DNA from: Notospermus geniculatus
Lineage: Eukaryota; Nemertea; Pilidiophora; Heteronemertea; Lineidae
NCBI GenBank assembly: GCA_002633025.1
Contig: NMRB01000964.1
Span: forward strand, 130,740-194,739
Length of the DNA: 64,000 nucleotides
Reading direction: 5' to 3'
Shown: in pieces, positions 1 to 10,389 of the stretch
How the letters are laid out: each line of letters begins with the position of its first letter
Position numbering within the stretch: position 1 is the first letter of the stretch
Made by a program: the position numbers and the translations under genes
Notes under the pieces: model-generated
Database searches by the model: none
Seen by the model: only the letters and a program-made list of their open reading frames with translations
What the model was told of the DNA's origin: nothing

Positions 1-739
1 CCAATGATTCACCAATGCATCAATGGCCAAGCGTAAAAAAAGTATGAGTGTTTCGGTCGGAGCGGTCCCATAAGACTCCAGCGTGATATTTCCCGGCGAA
101 ATGCTCATGATAAAAAAGATTTAGCGATATATTATTTGTATTCTGCTGGAGTGTCCATGTAAAGAGGAGGACATGATTGTGAATATGCACATAGGCCGGT
201 TGAGTGATCACTGGACATATACAGTAATGGCTTTTGGGGCTTTGTTGTTGATATTACTGGGATATTAAGACGGAAATTATCGAGGTGGACGAGGGAAATC
301 TAAGCAAATCTATCAGACATTCCTAACGACTGGTCGGTTATACGTTACGGATGACAAATTGTGGCCATAATGCATGATCCGCAAACAATATTTGGAGATA
401 CCCATCAGGAAAATCTTGTTAGGATTGTGGATGGGGCCGTGATACAATAATGATACAACGAGTGGGATTGCAGAGATGAGGGTGCCAATTCCAATCTGAA
501 TATTACACGTGATACATGTATTTTTATTTTAGCCCGCAGGAGGACAAGCAATGTCCAGTTGCTACGACGAACTTACATGTAGATCATATTTTTCGACGAC
601 AGGTCGTCGCCGTCCTCTTGTTGGACAGGCACTTCAACGTTGGTAATAAAAAATTGTAGGCATATAGGCCTAGTCAAGAACCGGATTATAAATAGGACAA
701 CAAGACTAAGTGAGGGCTTAAATAATTTTGGAGGGCAAA
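1..739. other. No gene seen
   Basis: AT-rich sequence with short chance ORFs only; no domain, splice-bounded exon or clear repeat was recognised. Confidence 0.5.
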
Positions 740-920
740 GAGTATATCATTATACTCTTCTACTCAGAATTTGAAAGAGTATTTTCACTCTTCAAAGGAG
801 TATTCCATTTTTTTAGTAAAGTATTGCAAACTGATAAATCTCAAGGAGTATTTCACTCTTTCACTTCTGGAATGGAGGAGTTGAAATTTCAAGGAGTATT
901 TTAAGCAAATACTCCTCTTA
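740..920. repeat. Local GGAGTATT / ACTC-rich repeat cluster
   Basis: Several imperfect copies of AAGGAGTATTT and of CACTCTT lie within about 180 bp. Some are in inverted orientation (GAGTAT...ATACTC), so the segment can fold on itself. No termini or target duplication are evident. Confidence 0.45.
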
Positions 921-1258
921 TCTTAAGCCCTGCAAGTGGTAACCAGTAACAGTTAGCAGCATTAATCGGTTAGCCTATTCACCATGGGGACGTTCTAGAA
1001 GCCAAGTAGGACTGGTTACATTACCAGGAGCACCCATTTCTATATCATTACTGTCGACTCAAGCACTATCTAACGAGTCTCTGTCACGGTTAAGCGGCAA
1101 ACCGCACCAGGATATTTACCTATTCGCCGCTAATTGAAGTTAACACACGGAGGCTAATTACAGTTACAGTACTGACTGTTGATTTAGTCGGCAGGTTGCA
1201 GTACATTTCATGACACATCAATGGGAAATCATTACTGTCGGTTGCACTTTTACAAATG

Positions 1259-1316
1259 AAATGTACATGTACATGTACATGTACATGTACATGTACATGT
1301 ACATGTACATGTACAT
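1259..1316. repeat. (ACATGT)n microsatellite
   Basis: About nine uninterrupted copies of the self-complementary hexamer ACATGT. The minus strand reads as alternating His-Val codons, so the ORF over it is spurious. The same word is scattered through the whole window. Confidence 0.95.
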
Positions 1317-1421
1317 TCATTGGTATCTATTAAACTACCCGTACCGGTAGTTAAAATGTTCCAATCAGTTGATTTTGTTCTCCTGTCAGTAAGTTTGTAC
1401 ATGTACTTTATATTCACAGCT

Positions 1422-1462
1422 AAGTACCCGTCGGTACTAAGTACTAAGTACCTGACGGGTTT
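1422..1462. repeat. Short palindrome around AAGTACC
   Basis: AGTACCCGTCGGTACT is followed by AAGTACCTGACGGGT, which gives an imperfect hairpin. A second small palindrome (ACTACCCGTACCGGTAGT) lies about 80 bp upstream. Confidence 0.5.
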
Positions 1463-1628
1463 AATACACAGGTGAGCGTCGAATTCATGTTCTCAGTACC
1501 ATTACCGCTTTTAAATTACCGTTGCTGATGTGCATCGCAGGAAATCCTTTATCAAAACGGCAATGAACTTTCGCAGATGAAAGTCGCGTCATCCATCTGA
1601 TCGCGTGCAGATTGCTGACGTCACGGTA

Positions 1629-1950
1629 TGAACATAAAATCGCTTATAACTGCGCTTTCTGGAGGAATTTTCCAGAATTTCATGCGCCCAAAACCTAGTC
1701 CGAAACGTAGGCTTCCCGTTGGTACCAGCTGTTTCGGCCTTCTTGTGGTAGTTTTGTCGTTTTTCGGTCACAAAAATCGGCCTATGGGACTGAACTTAAA
1801 ATCGCTTTACAACTGCACTTTCTGGAGGAATTTCCCAGAATTTCATGCCCCAAAACCTAGTCAGTTCGAAATGTGAGCTTCCCGTTGGTACCAAGCGTCT
1901 CGGCCTTCTGGCGGTAGTTTTCGCGTTTACCCGTCGCAATAAATCGACCA
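1629..1950. repeat. 162-bp tandem duplication
   Basis: Two adjacent copies start at 1629 and 1791. Both carry the anchors CTTTCTGGAGGAATTT, CCAAAACCTAGTC and CTTCCCGTTGGTACCA at constant spacing. The copies differ by scattered substitutions and a short insertion (about 80-85% identity by eye). Short frames cross the repeat without resembling a protein. Confidence 0.8.
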
Positions 1951-2375
1951 ATGCTCTTATTAAATAGATTTTGCAAAAGTGCGAAATTGTTGGTGTACTT
2001 TAGAAGACAAAAAACCATGATGCAATGCTTCTTGCAATTTCTTGAGAATTTACCCATTTAGGAATCCAAGTGGTGTAAAGACGTCTGCAATATTAATGTT
2101 ATTTGCTTATGCGATAACGTCTGAACGTTTAATTATCTCACTCGCAATAAAGATGGATGATTGGCTGAAACGGAAATCTCATCGATAGGTCCTTAACTGG
2201 TAGGTGGTTGTTGACTGACGAGAGAAACTGAATTTTGATTTCAGTGGAACTTCAATGCAGCTCAGCTGATTGAACCGGGCAATCGACTTGGATATGAACA
2301 GTGTGTCCCAGAAACAATCGAGAATAAATGAGTCAGTCGATAGTTGGCTTTTCGATGATTATTACAACGATTTCA
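1951..2375. other. No gene seen
   Basis: Unique sequence between the 162-bp duplication and the 41-bp minisatellite; nothing recognised. Confidence 0.5.
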
Positions 2376-2712
2376 CATTGCATTGGCGCTCGTCTCTCAT
2401 GTGTGACAACCATGAGCATTGCATTGGCGTTCGTCTCTCATGTGTGACAACCATGAGCACTGCATTGGCGCTCGTCTCTCATGTGTGACAACCATGAGCA
2501 TTGCATTGGCGCTCGTCTCTCATGTGTGACAACCATGAGCATTGCATTGGCGATCGTCTCTCATGTGTGACAACCATGAGTACTGTATTGGCGCTCGTCT
2601 CTCATGTGTGACAACCATGAGCATTGCATTGGCGCTCGTCTCTCATGTGTGACAACCATCAGCATTGCATTGGCGCTCGTCTCTCATGTGTGACAACCAT
2701 CAGCATTGCAGA
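2376..2712. repeat. 41-bp minisatellite, eight copies
   Basis: Eight head-to-tail units start at 2376, 2417, 2458, 2499, 2540, 2581, 2622 and 2663, with a partial ninth at 2704. Each contains CATTGCATTGG, CGTCTCTCATGTG and TGACAACCATGAG. Units differ by only a few substitutions (TACTGTATTGG in the sixth, CCATCAG in the last two). The period is not a multiple of three, so it is not a coding repeat. Confidence 0.97.
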
Positions 2713-3060
2713 GTTCGCAGGTGCTACACAGACACACCCTTTGTCGAGGAGGACCCGAAAACAATAAGCCATTTGTAACACTTTGACATTCATAGTGAAT
2801 AGAACCGATTGTTTACGTGCGACAGGGCATGTCAGTTCGCAACCTGAGAAAAACATCTGAGATGATTTAGTAAATCTCCGATTAATCTTAATATTCTATC
2901 CCGGATTAGGCTTATCAATTATTATGAGACTGTGTGATCTATAGAAATGTATTCCGTGCACTGTTGTAGGTGTGAGTGATGTCGTCTTGGGATTGTCAGA
3001 TATCCGACACCTTGAACTTGGAGCCAGCTTCCATTTTGCTCCTCCGTTCATGTCAACTAA

Positions 3061-3418
3061 AGGTGCTTACAGGTCGACATTGCGTCTTGAAGCAACTCGA
3101 CGGATCCAGATCAAAAACCCACCACGCGCAGGTCGACATTTCAGCGATTGAGAGGAACTTGGAGCAACTGGCAGTTACCTCGAACAGCAGGCGCAGGTCA
3201 ACGGATCGGAGTGGAACTGGAGACAAGTCGCCGAAATGTAGAACATGGGCAACTCGAAGCAACTCGCGGCAACGTGCGGATCCGGCAGTTGCTCGGAGAC
3301 GCAGGCGCACTCAGGTCGACAAAATCGACAACTGATTAGTCACTCCGAGTTGCTTCTATCGCCGGAAAGCTAGTTGCCGCGAGTTGCTTGAAGACGCAAT
3401 GTCAACCTGTAAGCACCT
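3061..3418. mobile_element. Non-autonomous foldback element, TAA target duplication (PIF/Harbinger-like)
   Basis: The ends are inverted repeats of about 40 bp: AGGTGCTTACAGGT on the left, with the complement ACCTGTAAGCACCT on the right. They are flanked by TAA at 3058-3060 and 3419-3421. The interior is full of small repeats (GCAACTCG, CAGGTCGAC). A 3-bp TWA-type duplication is typical of PIF/Harbinger elements; that assignment is inference. The 119-aa frame across it is not a gene. Confidence 0.85.
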
Positions 3419-3602
3419 TAACGGTCTGCGCGATCACTGCACGCGGCAATACAGGGAAGCTGGGAGGAAGGAAACCAGTGGAAATAGGGTTGTCGGGAGC
3501 CTGGTAAATTCACCTACAGTAGAAGGATACCTATGATACTTCATCATGGGCTCTGTTGTTGAAACAGTGAGTGCTTTATCTAATCATGGCTTAATGCCTT
3601 AA

Positions 3603-3998
3603 AGCCCAACAGTATGCGTTAGCTAATGTATCTCGCGACGGCCGACGTAACCTTTGACCTTTAGGCAACGTCGTATATGCATGCCCGATAAGACAGTTCA
3701 AATCTATAATTTGAATGATCTAAGTTACCAATTAGGTATTGAGAGCGTTGCTACATGTACACATAAAAGAATGAGTTGAAGCATGTTACCTTACCTGATG
3801 AAGGGTCAGTCACACTATAACAGCTCGTTGAACTTCTCAAGTGATGGAGGTATGGCGGCCATTTTTGTTTCGATATACATGTAGTATCAGTCCAGCCTCA
3901 CTGTTACCACTGGCTATACATGTATATAGATTGGACAGGAGACCAGTCTTATCAAGGTGGGGAGGGAGAAAGAGTCACCTAATGCATACTGTTGGGCT
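3603..3998. mobile_element. MITE with TTAA target duplication, family I copy 1
   Basis: Fifteen-base inverted ends (AGCCCAACAGTATGC and complement) abut TTAA at 3599-3602 and 3999-4002. The interior is not palindromic and matches the element at 14998-15347 over most of its length (shared GACGGCCGACGTAACC, ATGGCGGCCATTTTTG, AGAGTCACCTAATGC). TTAA duplication is piggyBac-like, but no transposase is present. Confidence 0.9.
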
Positions 3999-4002
3999 TT
4001 AA

Positions 4003-4842
4003 AGAGATGGCGTCAAGATAAAATAAAGCTACAATGTACGTGACTGTTACATTAGTCGTTTCGAACATATTTGTTTGGTTTCTTTAGCTTTTCAGGGCCT
4101 ATATTTCCGTTCTTCATGAAGAGAAGTTTTCAGAAAAGGCGGGTCACGCACAAATATAACGTACTACTAAAGTGCAATCAACTCCTGAACAGCCAGAAAC
4201 TCTGAATGAGTCTGGACTCGTTCCGCAAGTCATCTTCGTGCTTTCAAGCAGCTATCTTGACTATTTTGGTGACAGAGCACTAAGTACATGTTTATCAAAA
4301 CATGGTTAGTAAAACCTAATCGTTCAAACAGCGATTGAAGTTAAAAGATACTTGACATCCAATCCTCCTTCCCCACTGAGGAAAACCCACCGTCTAGTCA
4401 GCTATTAGGTTAAGTGCTTTGATGGCAAACGTGATTTTCGTATTAATCTGAAAATGTCAGTCGGTAAATGGTAACTTGAGCAGCTATAAACCATCTTGGG
4501 AACCTGCCGGCCCACACTATTGTCCAAAAGGCGTACGAAATAACGAAATATGTATTAGGATTTCCATCCATCATCCTCACCAGACAAGTAAAATGAGAAC
4601 CTGTCTTGTGTAAAGCAGGCAAACATACGCCAGGAATATCCACCCGGATTTTCCATATCATGTCGTGTGCGCGGGCGACTTTCGAGCCTAATGATATTTG
4701 GTAGCTTTCATATCCATATGGCGCATGCTAAGCAACAGTATAGTTTGAGATATGCATCGTTTATGATTATTTTACCATGAAAGAGATCAGTGTATAACAT
4801 TTTCATCTCTGAGATCTGGGTGTACTTCGAATTTCTATTCAA
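4003..4842. other. No gene seen
   Basis: Unique AT-rich sequence. Short frames only, none with a recognisable domain or a good splice-bounded exon. Confidence 0.5.
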
Positions 4843-4844
4843 TA

Positions 4845-4997
4845 GGGAGGTTTAGAAATCAAATGATAAACGTAAACGTTAACGACAATGTTATTTTTGT
4901 ACCGAAAATACAATATAAAATCTGGTGAATGTGTACGTAGTATGAAAAATAACGTTGTCGTAAAGTTTACGTTTATCATTTGATTTCTAAACTTCCC
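4845..4997. mobile_element. TA-flanked hairpin MITE with GGGAGG ends (copy 1)
   Basis: Nearly the whole 153 bp is one palindrome. GGGAGGTTTAGAAATC opens it and its complement closes it, with TA at 4843-4844 and 4998-4999. The arms carry GATAAACGT and AACGACAATG. A close relative lies at 63081-63229. TA duplication suggests a Tc1/mariner-type transposase. Confidence 0.9.
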
Positions 4998-5247
4998 TAA
5001 TGTTTCATTATACCAAAGTTGTTCAAAACTTTAGATGGTGGATTCGACGGACATTCGTTATCATGCACTAAGTTCACGTCAATGGCAAGTACGCGTATAA
5101 ATCCTATCTTGCTACATAATTGAACATCAGTTTACTCTGGATGGCATTACCATCCTGTCTTTTTTATGGTACTGTTTGTGTAAATATTTAATTTTAATTT
5201 CAATTTTTTTGTGATATACATGTAGATGGCGGTGTGTGTACCTCTAA

Positions 5248-5691
5248 AGCTAGCAGCACACTGGCCGCCAAATCTGGCGTCCAGAAGCGTTCGACTGAAC
5301 GCCTCTCGACGCCAGAGTTGGCTGCCAGTGGATCCTGGTGAGAGCACACCTGCCCAGACTTGGCGTTCAGTAACATCTTTTCGGGCCACTTGAGGCTTCC
5401 ACTTTGAAATCATGTGACATCAAGACGCAAGCTGATTGGCCAAAGCCTCGCCGCCGACTCCAAGTTTGGCTGCCATCGGTAGCACACTTGGCTGCTTCGG
5501 GAGTTCACTGGCGTCCACAGGCGTCCAAAATCAAACATGTTTGATATCTGGAGTTCAGTGGAGTTCAGTGGCGTCCGGCGGCGTTCTCCAGATTCCATTC
5601 GTAGCACACTGGAGATTTTTCTGGCGTTCGGACATTGGCGTCGAAAAAACCCCTCTGGACGCCGAAGTTGGCGGCCAGTGTGCTGCTAGCT
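5248..5691. mobile_element. Foldback element with TAA target duplication
   Basis: Inverted ends of about 27 bp (AGCTAGCAGCACACTGGCC and complement) are flanked by TAA at 5245-5247 and 5692-5694. The interior is rich in GGCGTCC / GTTGGC motifs in both orientations, so it forms a bushy hairpin. Frames of 65-115 aa across it are artefacts of the repeat. Confidence 0.9.
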
Positions 5692-5929
5692 TAAGGAATA
5701 CCGACACATGCAATGTACTAGTATTGGCAAAAGGTATACAGGACAAGACGTCAACAGGCATGATGATACAAGTACGGATGTGACACGAGAGGTACCTCAC
5801 AAATGAGCCGGAACGATAGCTTACGTCCTGTGCACTGTGCAACAGAAATCATGAAGGGTTTCACACGTGAGCAACCATAGGGGATCTTCGTACATGTATA
5901 TAATCATTAGTTGCTGTTACTGATGACAT

Positions 5930-6053
5930 ATTGGGTGATATGAATAGAGACTAACAAATGCTTTTACTTTAGATTTGTACGGCATTGCCTAGTGCATTTG
6001 TATTGCAAAATTCAAGTAAAAGCATTTACTAGTCTTTATTCATATGACCCAAT
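5930..6053. mobile_element. Palindromic MITE, ATTCATATGACCCAAT family copy 1
   Basis: ATTGGGTGATATGAATA at the left end pairs with TATTCATATGACCCAAT at the right; inside, CAAATGCTTTTACTT pairs with AAGTAAAAGCATTT. Relatives lie at 55798-55912 (close) and 26725-26846 (diverged). Confidence 0.85.
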
Positions 6054-6146
6054 GGGTGATTTCAAAGTTGGTGTTAGCACGGTGTTTACAATGCATTAAA
6101 GCATTGTAAAAACGGTGTTAACGCCAACTATGAAGTCACCCATTGG
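6049..6146. mobile_element. Small palindromic MITE abutting the preceding one
   Basis: CCAATGGGTGATTTCAAAGT is complemented by the right end (...GAAGTCACCCATTGG); GGTGTTTACAATGC pairs with GCATTGTAAAAAC around a five-base turn. Its left terminus overlaps the right terminus of the 5930-6053 element by about five bases, which suggests insertion into that element's end. Confidence 0.75.
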
Positions 6147-6593
6147 CGTGAACAACTGCTATAAGTCCTGTTGTGTTGGGATCGTGCTTCCGTTTGGTAT
6201 AACCGATGCGTTTAAAAATTCATCGATTCATCGAATGAGAGGGCCAATGATTTGACCAAAATGCAGATTATAGAGTCATGTATACAAGTCATACTGTGTC
6301 ACCCACCGGCTCCCACGGCCTACCTTCGTGATCAAAGTGACTGTTTTAGAAAGAGAACTGACACTGACAGAGCCCTAGATAACCCAATGAAGATGATCTT
6401 GTAAATAACTATGACCATAGACGCGTGAAATTAGGAAAAGGTTTATAACATGCACAGAACAGCGCTGTGGAATATCATGAATAATTAGGATTCGGCTTTT
6501 AGCCAATGTTATTACGAGGGAAGGGTACTTCAGATGCAAAGACAAACATTTCTCAGACACGAGACCAAATTTGTTAGTGAAGTATACCGGTAA

Positions 6594-6807
6594 AGCCCCC
6601 GTCACATATCCACTCCGTGGCCCGTACGGCGAGTAAAAACAGACAGATTGCCCCTGATCCCCGGGGAATGAAAACCGTAGAAATGAAAATGAACATGAAA
6701 ATGAAAATGAAAAACGTAATGGACCCGTATTGTCTCTAAAATCCACGGCAGGCAAGCCGCTGGGTGGGGAAAATCGTACGGGGCCTGGTGGATATGTGAC
6801 GGGGGCC
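6594..6807. mobile_element. Foldback MITE with TAA target duplication (first allele copy)
   Basis: AGCCCCCGTCACATATCCAC on the left has its complement on the right end, flanked by TAA at 6591-6593 and 6808-6810. The core contains GAAAATGAAAATG micro-repeats and a GCCCGTACGGCGAG / ATCGTACGGGGC inner pair. The same element occurs at 7073-7280 in the repeated block, there 6 bp shorter. Confidence 0.88.
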
Positions 6808-7072
6808 TAAGCTAGGGTGAATCATAGAGTAGTTGGCCACCATGAACCCTCTGTGGTCCAGTCGGCCACCTATTGACAGATATTTTGTTCGTCAGCCACA
6901 CTCCACGGCAAAGAATGCTGAATGAATCAATTTGGTGGCCAGCCACTGCATGGTGGCCGATTATGTTTCCCCCTCCCTTGATGTATGACAAAACACATTA
7001 GGGNTACTTCAGATGCAAAGACAAACATTTCTCAGACACGAGACCAAATTTGTTAGTGAAGTATACCGGTAA

Positions 7073-7280
7073 AGCCCCCGTCACATATCCACTCCGGGGC
7101 CCGTACGGCGAGTAAAAACAGACAGATTGCCCCTGATCCCCGGGGAATGAAAACCGTAGAAATGAAAATGAACATGAAAATGAAAAACGTAATGGACCCG
7201 TACTGTCTCTAAAATCCACGGCAGGCAAGCCGCTGGGTGGGGAAAATCGTACGGGGCCCGGTGGATATGTGACGGGGGCC
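7073..7280. mobile_element. Same TAA MITE in the second copy of the block
   Basis: Identical ends to 6594-6807, with TAA at 7070-7072 and 7281-7283. It lacks one ATGAAA unit. Confidence 0.88.
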
Positions 7281-7475
7281 TAAGCTTGGGTGAATCATAG
7301 AGTAGTTGGCCACCATGAACCCTCTGTGGTCCAATCGGCCACCTATTGACAGATATTTTGCTCGTCAGCCGCACTCCACGGCAAAGAATGCTGATTGAAT
7401 GAATTTGGTGGCCAACCACTGCATGGTGGCCGATTATGTTTCCCCCTCCCTTGATGTATGACAAAACACATTAGG

Positions 7476-7599
7476 GAGTTTTCGCAAAGCCCCCGAAACG
7501 CCGACGCGAACGTCTATCCTATTGTTCGCTGCTCTCTTCGTGGCATCGAACAATGGGATTGGCGTTCACGTTGGCGTTTCGGGGGCTTTGCGAAAACTC
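7476..7599. mobile_element. Palindromic MITE, GAGTTTTCGCAAAG family copy 1
   Basis: GAGTTTTCGCAAAGCCCCCG is complemented by the right end; GAACGTCTATCC...GGCGTTCACGTTGG continues the pairing. A diverged relative is at 7779-7895. The target duplication is unclear. Confidence 0.8.
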
Positions 7600-7632
7600 T
7601 GTACTGTCGTGTGATCTGTGATCTGGATCTGT

Positions 7633-7690
7633 AGATACATGACTAGTCGTTGTTTCACACATACTACATGTAGATACATGACTAGTAGGG
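7633..7690. repeat. Short direct repeat GTAGATACATGACTAGT
   Basis: The 17-mer GTAGATACATGACTAGT occurs twice about 37 bp apart, just before the ACGC microsatellite. Confidence 0.7.
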
Positions 7691-7718
7691 ACCCTATAAA
7701 AGACGTCAGTTTCTTATA

Positions 7719-7721
7719 CGA

Positions 7722-7760
<39 letters not shown>
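7719..7760. repeat. (ACGC)n microsatellite
   Basis: About ten copies of the tetramer ACGC without interruption. They give Thr-His-Ala-Arg or Cys-Val-Arg-Ala repeats in the overlapping spurious frames. Confidence 0.95.
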
Positions 7761-7761
<1 letters not shown>

Positions 7762-7778
7762 TGTTGCAATTCAGAAGG

Positions 7779-7895
7779 GAGTTTTCGCAGCTCCGGAACG
7801 CCATGCGAACGCCAAACCCATTGCCCACGAAGAGAGCACTGAAAAAGAAACGGATAGACGTTCGCGTTGGCGTTTCCGGGGATTTGCGTAAACTC
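7779..7895. mobile_element. Palindromic MITE, GAGTTTTCGC family copy 2
   Basis: GAGTTTTCGCAGCTCCGG on the left and CCGGGGATTTGCGTAAACTC on the right are imperfect complements. It is more diverged than the copy at 7476-7599. Confidence 0.7.
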
Positions 7896-7971
7896 TATAG
7901 TGGTTCCATACGGCCTGCATTGTGCACAACGGACGGTCGTAGTTGACGATTTCATAGGCGACCCCAATGGC

Positions 7972-8241
7972 TGTGGGGTGATCAAGTGGAGTCTGTTACT
8001 GATGTGTGACATTGACGGCAGGTGGCCAAGATGTAAGGTGCCTGGAGATCAACAGGCATTTTCCAGTGTCTGCAGGCTATTTACTTTGCACAAAACGCCC
8101 CTATATCTAGTAAGTAGTGATTATCAGTGGACTGGGCGTGTGTTAGAGTATAGCTTCCTGAATGCGGAAGGTATCGAATTTCGATTTGAAAGACCACAAT
8201 ACGTTGACACTACAGCTGTGCCGTATTTTTCTTTGCCGGAC
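7972..8241. repeat. 270-bp duplicated segment with an open frame, copy 1
   Basis: Matches 8750-9019 with a single base change seen (GAG versus GCG codon). It stays open for all 90 codons in the same frame in both copies; the translated stretch includes KWSLLLMCDIDGRWPRCKVP and ends PYFSLPD. I do not recognise the product. Here the frame is part of a 132-codon ORF (7867-8265). It could be an exon, a transposon fragment or a misassembled repeat. Confidence 0.6.
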
Positions 8242-8662
8242 GATGGCAGTTTTGGGTTAATTTAATACAATATGACACGCAAAAGTGAATTTTACTAAGA
8301 TTTTGCGAGTTATTGTGCGTTTTTGCTCGGCTAAAGCGGGATTTCCCGGGGTTCCCGCCATTATGCCATACAGTACAGAATGTACAGTGCACTGACATGC
8401 ATTTCGCTGTTCTGATGCTGTACGTCCACTGTGCGTTTGCCAGATTCCCAAAACAATAAAATATGCTATTATGGGTTTTCAGATGTAAATATGCGAATAA
8501 ATTGACTTAAATATATTTATTTCATCTGAAATCATCATAAAATACAATAAAAGTAGCAAATATTTATCAGAGATGTCATTTCTTTAGAACTACTTTTACC
8601 GCGGAAGTAGTTCTTCCATACCGGCGCTGTGAGGCGCGACGCATCACATAACCCTACGCAAA
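8242..8662. other. No gene seen
   Basis: AT-rich spacer between the two 270-bp copies; nothing recognised. Confidence 0.5.
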
Positions 8663-9043
8663 ATGGCGGATTTGACTGTTGTTCGTCAGGGTCACAAACC
8701 GACGCAACGTCACCAGGTTTTTTGGAGGCTTGTGCCCTGTTGTTCAGGTTGTGGGGTGATCAAGTGGAGTCTGTTACTGATGTGTGACATTGACGGCAGG
8801 TGGCCAAGATGTAAGGTGCCTGGAGATCAACAGGCATTTTCCAGTGTCTGCAGGCTATTTACTTTGCACAAAACGCCCCTATATCTAGTAAGTAGTGATT
8901 ATCAGTGGACTGGGCGTGTGTTAGCGTATAGCTTCCTGAATGCGGAAGGTATCGAATTTCGATTTGAAAGACCACAATACGTTGACACTACAGCTGTGCC
9001 GTATTTTTCTTTGCCGGACTTCCAATTTCTTTGGACCCAATAA
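8663..9043 (+). CDS. Hypothetical 126-aa ORF containing the second 270-bp copy
   Basis: The ATG at 8663 has good context (A at -3, G at +4), and the frame runs through the whole duplicated block 8750-9019 before stopping at 9043. The first 29 residues (MADLTVVRQGHKPTQRHQ...) are unique to this copy; the rest matches the frame at 7972-8241 with one replacement (Glu in copy 1, Ala here). No signal peptide, membrane segment or known motif is seen. The open frame in two nearly identical copies may simply reflect their youth. Treat it as hypothetical. Confidence 0.25.
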   Translation: MADLTVVRQGHKPTQRHQVFWRLVPCCSGCGVIKWSLLLMCDIDGRWPRCKVPGDQQAFSSVCRLFTLHKTPLYLVSSDYQWTGRVLAYSFLNAEGIEFRFERPQYVDTTAVPYFSLPDFQFLWTQ

Positions 9044-9702
9044 GCGATTTCGTAGTTACAATTATAGACTGGTACCCGGTCTCTCAATGTTATTACACAC
9101 ACTAACTGCGCACGCTCAGAGCTCCTTCGGGTCAGAGGTCAATCGGTATAAACAGCACCGCGTGGACGTACATTTACACACAGCGAAGCACGCAAACCAG
9201 GTCGTTTTCAAAGTCATTTTGCACAATAATCTTTGCCCTCAAACACCTGTGCGGTGAGTGAGGACACAACCGAAAAATTATTTATAATCATTCTTCTGTT
9301 GTCAGATATCCACCAGAATCTGATCTGCACAATGATTGTAAGTCAGAGTTCACTGAAAATCTTTTCCTCATCAAAATGACGAACTTAGATTCGTTTTCAT
9401 TATCACCAAAACTGAGTATCTAAATTCGTCAAAATGACAAGTCCAGGTTCGTCATTTTGACGAACATAAACAAGGGTTCGTCAAAATGACAAGTCCACGT
9501 TCGTCATTTTGATGAACCCTTGTTTATGTTCGTCAAGAGTTCGTCAAAATGATGAACCTGGACTTGTCATTTTGACGAATTTAATAGATAGGTTCGTTTT
9601 CCATCACCAAACTGAGTAAGTCTTTTCATGGTGTTCATCGAAGTGCGGCACTGTTTATACCACTCTGGGCATGCGCAGCTGTAACTACGAAATCGCTTGT
9701 AG
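9040..9702. repeat. Outer inverted repeat enclosing a palindrome
   Basis: TAAGCGATTTCGTAGTTACA near 9041 has its near-complement near 9680 (TGTAACTACGAAATCGCTTG). CTGCGCACGCTCAGAG and GGTATAAACAGC in the left arm match the complement of the right arm. The left arm carries about 60 extra bases. The arms enclose the 9421-9583 palindrome, so this may be one larger foldback element. Confidence 0.6.
9421..9583. repeat. Near-perfect TTCGTCAAAATGAC palindrome
   Basis: TAAATTCGTCAAAATGACAA opens and its complement closes a 163-bp palindrome built from TTCGTCAAAATGACAAGTCC units in alternating orientation. It is bounded by ~30-bp direct repeats (GGTTCGTTTTC...ATCACCAAAACTGAGTA) at about 9389-9420 and 9589-9618. 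Confidence 0.85.
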
Positions 9703-10387
9703 GCTGTAGCTATAAACCGCCTTTACACCAATTGCTTTTGGGTTTCAATGTATAAAAAAATCCGAAATACATCTCCAGAAAATGCTGGCATAGTAAAGAA
9801 ATGAAGAGTTATGGATTTCGTTGAGTCATCGGCGGTTCCAGCACTTTACACTGCGGTAAGCGTATAGATTCTTACATGTCTTAACCGCACCCAACTTCTC
9901 CTTCACGAAATTTGAGGAGGTAGAGGCTTAACATATCGTAGAATGCACACTTCATACAATCAATGCACACGAAATACAGCCGGGGAAATTAAACGATGTT
10001 TTCTCAGCATAGCTCCAACTGCGATGCTGACTACCGAGCAAAATATTCGACGTCGCTGTAGATTCATTTGAGGAAACCAGACGCGTAAATATTTGATCGT
10101 GATTCTGCTGTTTATAATTCGCTAACACTAGCCTTGTTAGCCGGTGGAGGTTGAATTACAAGAAAATGCCGGGGTCCTGTTACAACGACTATAGAAAAAT
10201 GACGTAAGGAGCAGTTTTCGATTGTGAATTGCTTTATAAGATCTCGACCTAAAAGTAACCACCTATGAGGCAGAACAACAGAATGTGGTAAAATGGTGGA
10301 ATGAATTTTCGGGGATGACTGGAGCAAGGATATTGGTATGTGCTCGGCAGTTGTAACTGGGCATTTGCAAAGGGGACTAAATATATG
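9703..10387. other. No gene seen
   Basis: Unique sequence. The minus-strand frame over 10112-10447 runs into the next MITE and shows no domain. Confidence 0.5.
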
Positions 10388-10389
10388 TA

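Larger units (their letters stand above)
6526..7476. repeat. 478-bp block repeated directly across a single N
   Basis: 6526-7003 and 7005-7476 are the same sequence with a few substitutions and one 6-bp (ATGAAA) length difference. The single N at 7004 sits exactly at the junction. The likely explanation is two alleles laid end to end by the assembler, not a biological duplication. Confidence 0.9.

Noticed and set aside
1120-1320. 66-aa minus-strand ORF of His-Val repeats
   Set aside because: It is a translation of the ACATGT microsatellite.
2976-3335. 119-aa plus-strand ORF
   Set aside because: Most of it lies inside the 3061-3418 foldback element; no motif.
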